Positions 1-5,456 of a stretch of 5,591 nt of DNA are shown here, piece by piece; position 1 is the stretch's first letter, and each line of letters opens with the position of its first letter. Below the pieces are notes generated by a model that worked only from the letters and a program-made list of their open reading frames with translations, searched no databases and was not told the origin of the DNA. This DNA is from an uncultured bacterium (GTDB lineage Bacteria; Eisenbacteria; RBG-16-71-46; CAIMUX01): positions 1 to 5,591 of the forward strand of contig CAMPIC010000230.1 in NCBI GenBank assembly GCA_946886185.1, written 5' to 3'. The position numbers were made by a program, and so were the translations under genes.

Positions 1-1057
1 GCAGCGCCCGCTTGTTCAGGTCCTCGCGCACGGTGTGCTCGAGCAGCGCGACGTCGATGACGTTCTCCTTCTTCGCCACGCCGATGCGCGTGCAGAAGTC
101 GCGGATCGCGTCCGGCGTGAAGCCGCGCCGCCGGAGGCCGGCAATCGTCGGCATGCGCGGGTCGTCCCAGCCTCGGACGTACTTCTGCTCGACGAGCGCC
201 AGCAGCCTGCGCTTGCTCATCACCGTGTAGTTCAGGTTGAGGCGGGCGAACTCGATCTGCTGCGGCCGCGACGGAAACTGCGCCCCGCAGGATCGGAGCG
301 TGTCCACCACCCAGTCGTACAGCGGCCGGTGATCCTCGAACTCGAGCGTGCAGAGCGAGTGCGTGATCCCTTCGAGCGCATCGGAAAGGGGATGCGTGTA
401 GTCGTACATCGGATAGATGCACCAATCATCGCCGGTCCGGTGATGGTGCTCGCGGCGGATCCGGTAAAGGACCGGATCGCGCATGTTGATGTTGGGCGAA
501 GCCATGTCGATCTTGGCGCGCAGGACGAGCGAGCCGTCTTCGAACTCGCCCGCACGCATCCTCCGGAACAGATCGAGATTCTCCGCGACCGAGCGGTTCC
601 GGTACGGACTGTCGCGGCCGGGAGAAGTGAGCGTGCCTCGATGCTCCCTGATCTCCTCCGCCGACAGACTGTCGACGTACGCCTTGCCGCGCTCGATCAG
701 CTCGATCGCGAATTCGTAGAGCCGCTCGAAGTAGTCCGATGCGAAATAGAGATGGTCGCCCCAGTCGAAGCCGAGCCAGCGCACATCGGCGATGATGTTG
801 TCGACGTACTCCTGCTCTTCCTTGCTCGGATTGGTGTCGTCGAACCGGAGATGGCAGCGACCTCCGAACTCCCGGGCCACCATGAAATTGAGGCAGATCG
901 CTTTCGCGTGCCCGATGTGCAGATATCCGTTCGGTTCCGGTGGAAAGCGGGTCACGACCGTGGAATGCCGGCCGCTGTCCAGGTCTTCGTCGATCCGCGC
1001 CCGGATGAAGTCGCGCCTGCGGGGCGTCGCCTCGCCGCTGTCTTCCGGACTGTCCAT
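1..1057 (-). CDS. glnS: Glutaminyl-tRNA synthetase, C-terminal part outside window
   Basis: Class I aminoacyl-tRNA synthetase that charges tRNA-Gln with glutamine in the cytoplasm. The minus-strand frame is open from ATG at 1057-1055 to the left window edge, giving about 352 residues; E. coli GlnRS has about 550, so roughly the last third (the anticodon-binding beta-barrels) is missing here. Visible signatures are [14 protein letters not shown] with HIGH at residues 47-50, [11 protein letters not shown] just after it, [20 protein letters not shown] with Y218 (matching the E. coli Tyr211 region), [10 protein letters not shown], and VMSKR at 279-283. These are GlnRS-specific rather than GluRS-like, and there is no eukaryotic-style N-terminal extension. 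The start is supported by AGGAGG (complement of 1064-1069) six bases upstream. The gene is divergent from the PerR-like regulator and probably unrelated to it in function. The end at position 1 is artificial. Confidence 0.96.
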   Translation of the reverse strand, partial: MDSPEDSGEATPRRRDFIRARIDEDLDSGRHSTVVTRFPPEPNGYLHIGHAKAICLNFMVAREFGGRCHLRFDDTNPSKEEQEYVDNIIADVRWLGFDWGDHLYFASDYFERLYEFAIELIERGKAYVDSLSAEEIREHRGTLTSPGRDSPYRNRSVAENLDLFRRMRAGEFEDGSLVLRAKIDMASPNINMRDPVLYRIRREHHHRTGDDWCIYPMYDYTHPLSDALEGITHSLCTLEFEDHRPLYDWVVDTLRSCGAQFPSRPQQIEFARLNLNYTVMSKRRLLALVEQKYVRGWDDPRMPTIAGLRRRGFTPDAIRDFCTRIGVAKKENVIDVALLEHTVREDLNKRAL

Positions 1058-1171
1058 GCCTTGCCTCCTGCCCAGATTCGAGGAAAGCGCCCAGTGTACA
1101 CGTTGCGGAGCGGGCGCGAGGAGCCCAGCCGTGGATGGCATGACCGATGGATGCGCCCCGCGCGGAGCCGT

Positions 1172-1237
1172 GAAGCTTCGCCGGAAGCTCCGGTGGCCGC
1201 AGAAGCTCCAATGGACGCCGAAGCTCCGGTGGCCGCC
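1172..1237. repeat. 18-bp tandem repeat, three units plus a partial one
   Basis: Three head-to-tail 18-bp units start at 1184, 1202 and 1220. Each begins GAAGCTCC; units 1 and 3 continue GGTGGCCGC and differ only in their last base, while unit 2 continues AATGGACGCC. A 12-bp partial unit, GAAGCTTCGCCG, precedes them at 1172-1183. The A-B-A pattern suggests duplication of a 36-bp dimer. The array lies between glnS and the PerR-like gene, about 115 bp upstream of the glnS start. I see no protein that plausibly uses it, and its function is unknown. Confidence 0.8.
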
Positions 1238-1286
1238 TGTCGAGGGCCGGTGGGCCGAAAGATGCGCGGGACGGATAAGAATTTGT

Positions 1287-1316
1287 TTGTAATGAATCGC
1301 AGTTCGGAACTATTCT
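1287..1316 (+). promoter_or_regulatory. Candidate promoter with palindrome for the PerR-rubrerythrin unit
   Basis: In an otherwise GC-rich intergenic region, an AT-rich patch contains TTGTAA (1287-1292), an 18-bp spacer and TATTCT (1311-1316), a moderate match to a sigma-70-type promoter. The perfect inverted repeat AGTTC-G-GAACT (1301-1311) abuts and overlaps the -10 element by one base, a position where a bound repressor would block transcription. PerR and Fur proteins commonly autoregulate, so this is a candidate operator. It does not match the classic Bacillus PerR box well: TTGTAATGAATCGCA at 1287-1301 has one good half-site and one poor one. Both promoter and operator are inferred by eye. 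Confidence 0.35.
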
Positions 1317-1341
1317 GATTCAGGAGTGGTTCTGGAGAGTT

Positions 1342-1845
1342 ATGAAACCCATGACGGCGAAGACTCAGACAGCAAAGTCCGGGACGAAGTCCCAAGCACG
1401 GCGGTCGGCGCCGTCCGCGCATATGGATCGCGGGCGGAGACTCCGTGAAGCGGGTCTGCGCGCGACCTCCCCGAGGCTCCAGATCCTGGAAGCGATCGAG
1501 AACGACCGGCGTCATCCCACCGCGGAGATGATCTTCGAGTCGCTGCGGGAGCGGAATCCCTCCCTCTCGCTCTCGACGGTCTACGCCACGATGGAGACGT
1601 TCGCGCGCTGCGGTCTGGTGCGGAGGATCGGGACCCCGAGCGGCGCGCTGCGCATCGACGGAACCGAGCAGGACCACGACCATGCCGTTTGCCGCATCTG
1701 CGGCTCCGTTTTCGACATCGATCACGAGCTCGTTCCCCGTCCGGCGCGCCCTTCGCAGCTGCCGTTCGGGCTTCGGCTCAAGAGCGTGCACGTGGAGTAC
1801 GAAGTCGTGTGCTCGCGTTGCGACCCCGAGGAAGTTCGAAACTAG
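1342..1845 (+). CDS. Fur-family regulator, PerR-like
   Basis: Predicted cytoplasmic metal-dependent DNA-binding repressor of 167 residues. The N-terminal winged helix includes TSPRLQILEAI (42-52) and SLSTVYATMETFARCGLV (76-93). Two CxxC pairs, C117/C120 and C157/C160, fit the structural zinc site. By motif alignment with Bacillus PerR, all five regulatory ligands are present: H58 (RRHPTAE, as H37), D106 (RIDG, as D85), H112 and H114 (DHDHAVC, as H91/H93) and D125 (FDID, as D104). Aspartate rather than glutamate at the last position favours PerR over Fur. The start is uncertain: GGAGAG (1334-1339) is only 2 nt from this ATG and 11 nt from the next in-frame ATG at 1351; a third ATG lies at 1423. 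The N-terminus is about 25 residues longer than usual and rich in Lys, Arg, Ser and Thr. The gene ends 33 bp before the rubrerythrin, implying co-transcription. The PerR assignment is likely but not proven. Confidence 0.9.
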   Translation: MKPMTAKTQTAKSGTKSQARRSAPSAHMDRGRRLREAGLRATSPRLQILEAIENDRRHPTAEMIFESLRERNPSLSLSTVYATMETFARCGLVRRIGTPSGALRIDGTEQDHDHAVCRICGSVFDIDHELVPRPARPSQLPFGLRLKSVHVEYEVVCSRCDPEEVRN

Positions 1846-1878
1846 ATACCCCAAGGATGCAGGAGGATCGGAAAGATC

Positions 1879-2298
1879 ATGGCTGAGCTCAAGGGTTCCA
1901 AGACTCACATGAACCTCAAGGAGGCTTTCGCGGGCGAGTCCCAGGCCAACCGCCGGTACTTGTACTTCGCGAAGGTCGCCGATGTCGAGGGCTACCCCGA
2001 AGTGGCCGGCAACTTCCGCGAGACCGCGGAGGGGGAAACCGGGCATGCGCATGGTCACCTCGACTACTTGAAGAAGGTGGGAGATCCCGCGACCGACTAC
2101 CCGATCGGGGACACCGCGCTCAACCTCAAGTCGGCCATCGCGGGCGAGACCCACGAATACACCGAGATGTATCCCGGCATGGCCAAGACGGCTCGCGAGG
2201 AAGGCTTCCCGGAGATCGCCGACTGGTTCGAGACGCTGGCCAAGGCCGAGAAGTCGCACGCCGGGCGATTCGAGTCGATGCTGAAGAGCGTCAGCTGA
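1879..2298 (+). CDS. Rubrerythrin-family diiron protein lacking a rubredoxin domain
   Basis: Ferritin-like four-helix-bundle protein of 139 residues. Rubrerythrins reduce hydrogen peroxide to water in the cytoplasm using a diiron centre. The expected ligands are visible: E20 in AGES, E53 and H56 in EGETGH, E90 and E93 in AGETHEY, and E124 and H127 in AEKSH. The paired AGE motifs reflect the internal duplication typical of the family. Classical rubrerythrin is about 190 residues with a C-terminal rubredoxin carrying CxxC pairs; this protein stops after the bundle and contains no cysteine at all, so electrons must come from another protein. AGGAGG (1861-1866) lies 12 nt before the ATG, a long spacing. 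The PerR-like gene 33 bp upstream suggests peroxide-inducible expression of both. The last codons grade into the downstream 26-bp repeat array. Confidence 0.95.
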   Translation: MAELKGSKTHMNLKEAFAGESQANRRYLYFAKVADVEGYPEVAGNFRETAEGETGHAHGHLDYLKKVGDPATDYPIGDTALNLKSAIAGETHEYTEMYPGMAKTAREEGFPEIADWFETLAKAEKSHAGRFESMLKSVS

Positions 2299-2453
2299 GT
2301 CGAGGCGTCGAGAGCATCAGCGCAGTCGCAGCGTCAGGAGCATCAGCTCGGTCGCAGCGTCAAGAGCATCTGCTCAGTCGCAGCGTCAAGAGCATCTGCT
2401 CAGTCGCAGCGTCAAGAGCATCCGCCCTGTCGAGGCATCGAGAGCATCGGTCG
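2298..2453. repeat. 26-bp tandem repeat array, six units, in the rubrerythrin 3' UTR
   Basis: Six contiguous 26-bp units start at 2298, 2324, 2350, 2376, 2402 and 2428. The core unit begins AGTCGCAGCGTCAAG and ends AGCATCTGCTC. Units 3 and 4 differ at one base; the outer units are more diverged. The first base of unit 1 is the last base of the rubrerythrin TGA. Units 3 and 4 contain GAGCA-TC-TGCTC and unit 2 contains GAGC-ATCA-GCTC, so several copies could form small hairpins in RNA. There are no unique spacers, so this is not a CRISPR array. A looser, incomplete copy may continue to about 2485. It lies between the rubrerythrin stop and the terminator, so it is probably transcribed. Confidence 0.9.
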
Positions 2454-2508
2454 GGTGGACACGGGGCTCGAGAGCAGCTGAGCTCGTGCCAGTGAACGGC
2501 TGAGTTTC

Positions 2509-2547
2509 CGTCCCGGGAAGCGCGCGTCGCCTCTCGGGACGTTTTTT
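2509..2547 (+). terminator. Rho-independent terminator after the PerR-rubrerythrin unit
   Basis: A 10-bp stem is formed by CGTCCCGGGA (2509-2518) and TCTCGGGACG (2532-2541), with one G-U wobble and a 13-nt loop, followed by six T residues (2542-2547). This is a textbook intrinsic terminator on the plus strand. It ends the PerR-rubrerythrin transcript after the repeat array and implies that the downstream Fe-S gene has its own promoter. I cannot identify that promoter confidently in 2548-2620. Confidence 0.88.
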
Positions 2548-2623
2548 CAAACGCCGTCCGCGCGGCAACGCGGGAACTGCTCGGTCGTGAGGGATGCCGA
2601 CTACGTGAGGGATTTGGATCACT

Positions 2624-2628
2624 GGAGG
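2624..2628 (+). promoter_or_regulatory. Ribosome binding site deciding the Fe-S gene start
   Basis: GGAGG lies 5 nt before ATG 2634 but only 2 nt before the in-frame GTG at 2631. The spacing favours the ATG at 2634 as the true start. Confidence 0.75.
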
Positions 2629-2633
2629 TCGTG

Positions 2634-4004
2634 ATGTCGGATGGAGACAGACCTATCTCATACCAGCCCACGGACGGGCTCACCTACGACCCCGCGGATG
2701 AGAAATATTGGGATCCGGTGGCGCTCGACAGAGAGATCGAGCGCACCTTCGAGATCTGTCATGGCTGCCGGCTCTGTTTCAAGTACTGCGACAGCTTCCC
2801 TTCGCTCTTTTCCTTCATCGATCAGAACCATGCCGGCGATGTGCGCAAGCTGACGCCCAAGGAAACCGCGCGCGTCATGGATCAGTGCTTCCAGTGCAAG
2901 CTCTGCGAGGTGCAATGCCCCTACACCGTGCGCGACGGGCATGAGTATCAGCTCGACTTCCCCAAGCTGGTCCATCGCTATCAGGCAGTGCGGGCGCGGC
3001 GGCATGGAGTGCCGTTCGCGAAGAAGCTCCTGGGTGATCCCGACATGGCCGCCAAGGCGGCGCGCGCGAGCGGACCGATTGCCAACCAGATGAACCGCGT
3101 CGCTCTCCATCGCTGGTTCATGGAGAAGTCGCTCGGCATCCATCGGGACAAGCTGCTTCCGGACTTTGCGCAGGAGACCTTCGAAGCGTGGGCGGTGCGG
3201 AGCGGTCGGGTCGTGGACGAGCCGGGAGTCGAGGCAATCCTCTTCCAGACGTGCTACGTCCAGAACAATGAGCCTCAGATCGGGCGCGACACGGTCGAGG
3301 TGCTGGAACGAAACCAGATCGATGTGGCGTGCGTGCGCGGGCTGCACTGCTGCGGAATGCCGGCCTGGGAGCACGGAGATCTGCCCGCCCTCCAGAAGCA
3401 GGCGGCGGCCAATTTGAAGATTTTGGAACCATTCGTGGATCGAGGCGCCAAAGTGCTGGCGATCAATCCGACCTGCTCGATGATGCTGCGCCGAGAGTAC
3501 CCGGATCTGGTCGCGGAGCGGGATCGGGAGCGCGCGCGCAAGGTGGCGAGCGCGACCATGGATCCTTCCGAGTACCTCTGGTCGATCCGCGAGCAGCCGC
3601 GCTTCAACACTGATTTCCGGAGCGCTCCCGACGGGCCCGTGGCCTATCACGCTCCGTGTCACCTGCGCGCGCAGGGAGTCGGCTTCAAAGGGCGCGACCT
3701 CATCCGCAAGATCCCCGGCGTGGTGCCGCAGCTCACTATGGAGTGCTGCGGACACGACGGCACCTGGGCGATGACCAAAGAAGGATTCGAGCCCTCGCAG
3801 AGAATCGGCAAGAAAGCGTTCGACGGCATGAAGGATGCGGGAGCGACGACGTGGTCGACCGATTGCCCGCTCGCGGCGCTCCAGTTTGCGCAGCATGCGG
3901 GGAACAAACCGCTCCACCCGATGTCGATCCTGGCGCGCGCGTACCGCGAAGACGGTTTCGCCAGGAAGCTTCCGCCCAAGGAACCAGATTCGAACGATGC
4001 GTGA
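2634..4004 (+). CDS. Fe-S oxidoreductase, GlpC/HdrD-like (two 4Fe-4S motifs, two CCG domains)
   Basis: Predicted cytoplasmic electron-transfer protein of 456 residues related to GlpC, GlcF and the HdrB/HdrD heterodisulfide reductase subunits. Two N-terminal 4Fe-4S motifs of form CxxCxxCxxxC are CHGCRLCFKYC (C42, C45, C48, C52) and CFQCKLCEVQCP (C85, C88, C91, C95). Two CCG (DUF224-type) domains follow: C207, C239-C240-G241 and C281; then C342, C371-C372-G373 and C411. I see no signal peptide or membrane helix, so it is not itself a membrane quinone reductase. It is longer than GlpC (about 400 residues). The start was chosen from RBS spacing. It follows the terminator of the rubrerythrin transcript and precedes the DUF3501 gene on the same strand. 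A role in supplying electrons to the rubredoxin-less rubrerythrin is inference from context; the substrate is unknown. Confidence 0.92.
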   Translation: MSDGDRPISYQPTDGLTYDPADEKYWDPVALDREIERTFEICHGCRLCFKYCDSFPSLFSFIDQNHAGDVRKLTPKETARVMDQCFQCKLCEVQCPYTVRDGHEYQLDFPKLVHRYQAVRARRHGVPFAKKLLGDPDMAAKAARASGPIANQMNRVALHRWFMEKSLGIHRDKLLPDFAQETFEAWAVRSGRVVDEPGVEAILFQTCYVQNNEPQIGRDTVEVLERNQIDVACVRGLHCCGMPAWEHGDLPALQKQAAANLKILEPFVDRGAKVLAINPTCSMMLRREYPDLVAERDRERARKVASATMDPSEYLWSIREQPRFNTDFRSAPDGPVAYHAPCHLRAQGVGFKGRDLIRKIPGVVPQLTMECCGHDGTWAMTKEGFEPSQRIGKKAFDGMKDAGATTWSTDCPLAALQFAQHAGNKPLHPMSILARAYREDGFARKLPPKEPDSNDA

Positions 4005-4162
4005 TTCATCCCGGATCGACCAAAACGTACTCGCGGCTCACGCGGAGGCAGGTTCGACTCGGGGACGAAAACGGGGACGATGATCGACACACGACGGGTC
4101 GACTCAGACTTTCAAACCGGGACGGAACGCCCAACGGCGCCCATCTCGAGGGAGGTCCGCTC

Positions 4163-4717
4163 ATGCGCAAGGTACAAAGAAGCGAGCTCATGGACTATCA
4201 GACCTACGGCGAGCGGCGTGCGCAGGTGCAAGAGAAGATGTTCGAGGTAAAGCGCCCGCGGCGCGTCCACCTCGGTGAGCACCTGACCTTCTTGTTCGAG
4301 AATCACGACACGATGTGGTACCAGATCCAGGAGATGATGCGAGCCGAGCAGCTCGTCAAAGAGGACGCGATCGCACACGAGCTGGAGACGTACAACGGGC
4401 TCCTCGGAGGCGACGGCGTCCTCGCCTGCTCCCTTCTGATCGAGATCGACGATCGCGAGGTGCGAGCGGAAAGGCTCCGGAGCTGGCTGCCTCTCCCTCA
4501 ACACGTCTACGTGGAGTTGCCGGACGGGAAAAAGGTCTACGCGGAGTTTGACCGCGGGCAGGTCGGCGAGGATCGGCTCAGCGCCGTGCAATACCTTCAG
4601 TTCGATACCCGTGGGGTGGTGCCGATCGCGATCGGGTGCGACTTCGAGCAGTATCGCGAGCGGGTCGAGCTGACGGCGGAGCAGCGCGATGCGCTTCAGG
4701 AGGATCTGGAGACGTGA
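4163..4717 (+). CDS. DUF3501 family protein
   Basis: Soluble protein of 184 residues with no signal peptide or membrane segment and no established function. It matches my recollection of the DUF3501 family: an N-terminal segment RSELMDYQTYGERR (6-19), the conserved block RRVHLGEHLTFLFEN (33-47) followed by TMWYQIQEMMRAEQ (50-63), then ELETYNGLLGG and the C-terminal SAVQYLQFDT. The length is normal for the family. GAGGGAGG (4148-4155) sits 7 nt upstream of this ATG; the frame stays open far upstream, but that part overlaps the Fe-S gene in another frame and is not credible coding sequence. The gap after the Fe-S gene is 158 bp, wide for an operon, although both probably share a transcript. I recall DUF3501 genes beside rubrerythrin and Fe-S protein genes in other bacteria, but cannot verify that here. 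Its C-terminal codons reappear downstream at 4767-4787. Confidence 0.88.
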   Translation: MRKVQRSELMDYQTYGERRAQVQEKMFEVKRPRRVHLGEHLTFLFENHDTMWYQIQEMMRAEQLVKEDAIAHELETYNGLLGGDGVLACSLLIEIDDREVRAERLRSWLPLPQHVYVELPDGKKVYAEFDRGQVGEDRLSAVQYLQFDTRGVVPIAIGCDFEQYRERVELTAEQRDALQEDLET

Positions 4718-4765
4718 GCCGCTGCAGAGAGAGCGCGCAGTAACCGGAGTGGCCGCGGAAGGCTC

Positions 4766-4789
4766 TCAGGAAGACCTGGAGACGTGAGC
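4766..4789 (+). repeat. Diverged copy of the DUF3501 gene 3' end
   Basis: This 24-bp segment matches 4696-4719 at 22 positions, exactly 70 bp downstream. Both copies read QEDLET-stop, and the two differences (GAG/GAA and GAT/GAC) are synonymous. Weak similarity may extend a few codons upstream, where AE precedes QEDLET in both after an apparent gap. It looks like a remnant of a duplicated or recombined DUF3501 3' end. It ends 6 bp from the 3' end of the tRNA-Glu gene. Confidence 0.75.
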
Positions 4790-4795
4790 TGTAAG

Positions 4796-4873
4796 TGGTA
4801 TCCCCGACGGGATTTGAACCCGTGTTACCACCTTGAAAGGGTGGGGTCCTAGACCAGGCTAGACGACGGGGAC
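4796..4873 (-). tRNA. tRNA-Glu (anticodon UUC)
   Basis: The minus strand reads GTCCCCG at the 5' end and CGGGGAT-A-CCA at the 3' end, forming a 7-bp acceptor stem (first pair G-U) with encoded CCA (4796-4798). The anticodon arm is CCACC-CTTTCAA-GGTGG, placing UUC at complement 4835-4837, which reads GAA/GAG glutamate codons. The T arm ACGGG-TTCAAAT-CCCGT is perfect, and the D arm has GTCT and GGAC as in bacterial tRNA-Glu. The gene is 78 nt including CCA and appears intact. It converges with the DUF3501 gene. Confidence 0.97.
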
Positions 4874-4896
4874 ACAAGGTCGCGGTCGAAGAACGC

Positions 4897-4925
4897 ACGG
4901 TACACAGCCGTTCGGCTGCGGTCAA
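4897..4925 (-). promoter_or_regulatory. Candidate tRNA-Glu promoter with inverted repeat in the spacer
   Basis: On the minus strand, TTGACC (complement of 4920-4925) is followed by a 17-bp spacer and TACCGT (complement of 4897-4902). The -35 is strong and the -10 weak. The -10 ends 23 bp before the mature tRNA 5' end, a normal distance. The spacer holds the inverted repeat CAGCCG-TT-CGGCTG (4905-4918), which could bind a regulator or be chance. Confidence 0.45.
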
Positions 4926-5264
4926 GCACGTGACTCACATCAGAGCGGGGCACGGCCACCACCGATGGGAGCTAGATGCCCGCCGCGCGGCTCGCGAATC
5001 CGCTCCACGTCCGCGTCACTCGTTCTTCCTGGCGAATCGCCAATCGACTGCGGCGACATTTCATCTACTCGGTTATGGCGCGCGCCCCCGCGCGAATGGG
5101 TGGCGAGCTCTCGCGAACAAAAAGCTGTATCACCGCTGAGGCAAACGGCCACGACGTTTATGGATGCGGGCTCGTAACGGCGTCTGCTCTTGGAATGTTC
5201 GCGGTGCGTTGCCGCTGGTGGCACCGTACTCCGCGCGCTGCACGAGGTGAGGTGAGCACTCGGC

Positions 5265-5354
5265 GCGTTGCGCTGCACCCGGGCGTTGCGCTGCAACTGG
5301 GCGTTGCGCTGCACCCGGGCGTTGCGCTGCACCTGGGCGTTGCGCTGCACCCGG
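5265..5354. repeat. 18-bp tandem repeat array, five units
   Basis: Five contiguous 18-bp units start at 5265, 5283, 5301, 5319 and 5337. Each begins GCGTTGCGCTGCA. Units 1, 3 and 5 are identical and end CCCGG; unit 2 ends ACTGG and unit 4 ends CCTGG, an A-B-A-B'-A pattern consistent with growth by 36-bp dimers. A looser copy, GCGCGCTGCACGAGG, lies just upstream at 5233-5247. There are no spacers, so this is not CRISPR. The array lies in non-coding DNA about 190 bp upstream of the next gene. Confidence 0.9.
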
Positions 5355-5374
5355 AGCTGCGCCGTGGGTCACTT

Positions 5375-5456
5375 ACGTGAATTCCCTCACAGACGAGCGG
5401 CTTCATCGTGCCCATCCTTACATCCTGCTTCACGTCAATTCAGATCATTTCACGTC
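5375..5456. promoter_or_regulatory. Three TTCACGT motifs upstream of the 5544 gene
   Basis: TTCACGTC occurs at 5429-5436 and again at 5449-5456, exactly 20 bp apart (about two helical turns). A third copy in inverted orientation, ACGTGAA, is at 5375-5381. The motifs sit in a more AT-rich stretch 88-169 bp upstream of the next start codon. They could be binding sites for a regulator of that gene. No promoter elements are clear. Confidence 0.25.

Noticed and set aside
1287..1301. Classic Bacillus-type PerR box
   Set aside because: Only one half-site matches well; the other half is poor, so I list it only as a weak remark under the promoter.
35..1318. Long plus-strand open frame of 427 codons opposite glnS
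   Set aside because: It is antisense to a clear GlnRS gene; its length comes from high GC and the 18-bp repeat, and it shows no family motif or RBS.
952..2259. Minus-strand open frame of 435 codons spanning the PerR-like and rubrerythrin genes
   Set aside because: It is antisense to two well-supported genes, crosses an intergenic region and has low-complexity Ala/Gly/Ser repeats from the 18-bp array.
2298..2453. CRISPR array
   Set aside because: The units are contiguous with no unique spacers and no cas genes nearby.
2658..3917. Minus-strand open frame of 419 codons opposite the Fe-S gene
   Set aside because: The plus strand has conserved cysteine motifs in order; the antisense frame is a GC-rich shadow.
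4045..4090. tRNA or tmRNA fragment suggested by GGTTCGACTC
   Set aside because: The flanking bases do not form a T-arm stem and no acceptor or anticodon arm can be found.
3656..4162. N-terminal extension of the DUF3501 frame
   Set aside because: The upstream frame overlaps the Fe-S gene out of frame and has no domain, while ATG 4163 has a strong RBS and gives the normal family length.
4718..4795. Terminator for the DUF3501 transcript or the tRNA gene
   Set aside because: No stem followed by a T-run was seen on either strand in this interval.
4976..5380. Open frame of 134 codons with hexapeptide repeats near its C-terminus
   Set aside because: The repeat part is an 18-bp DNA array open in several frames on both strands; the rest has no motif, no good RBS and irregular composition.
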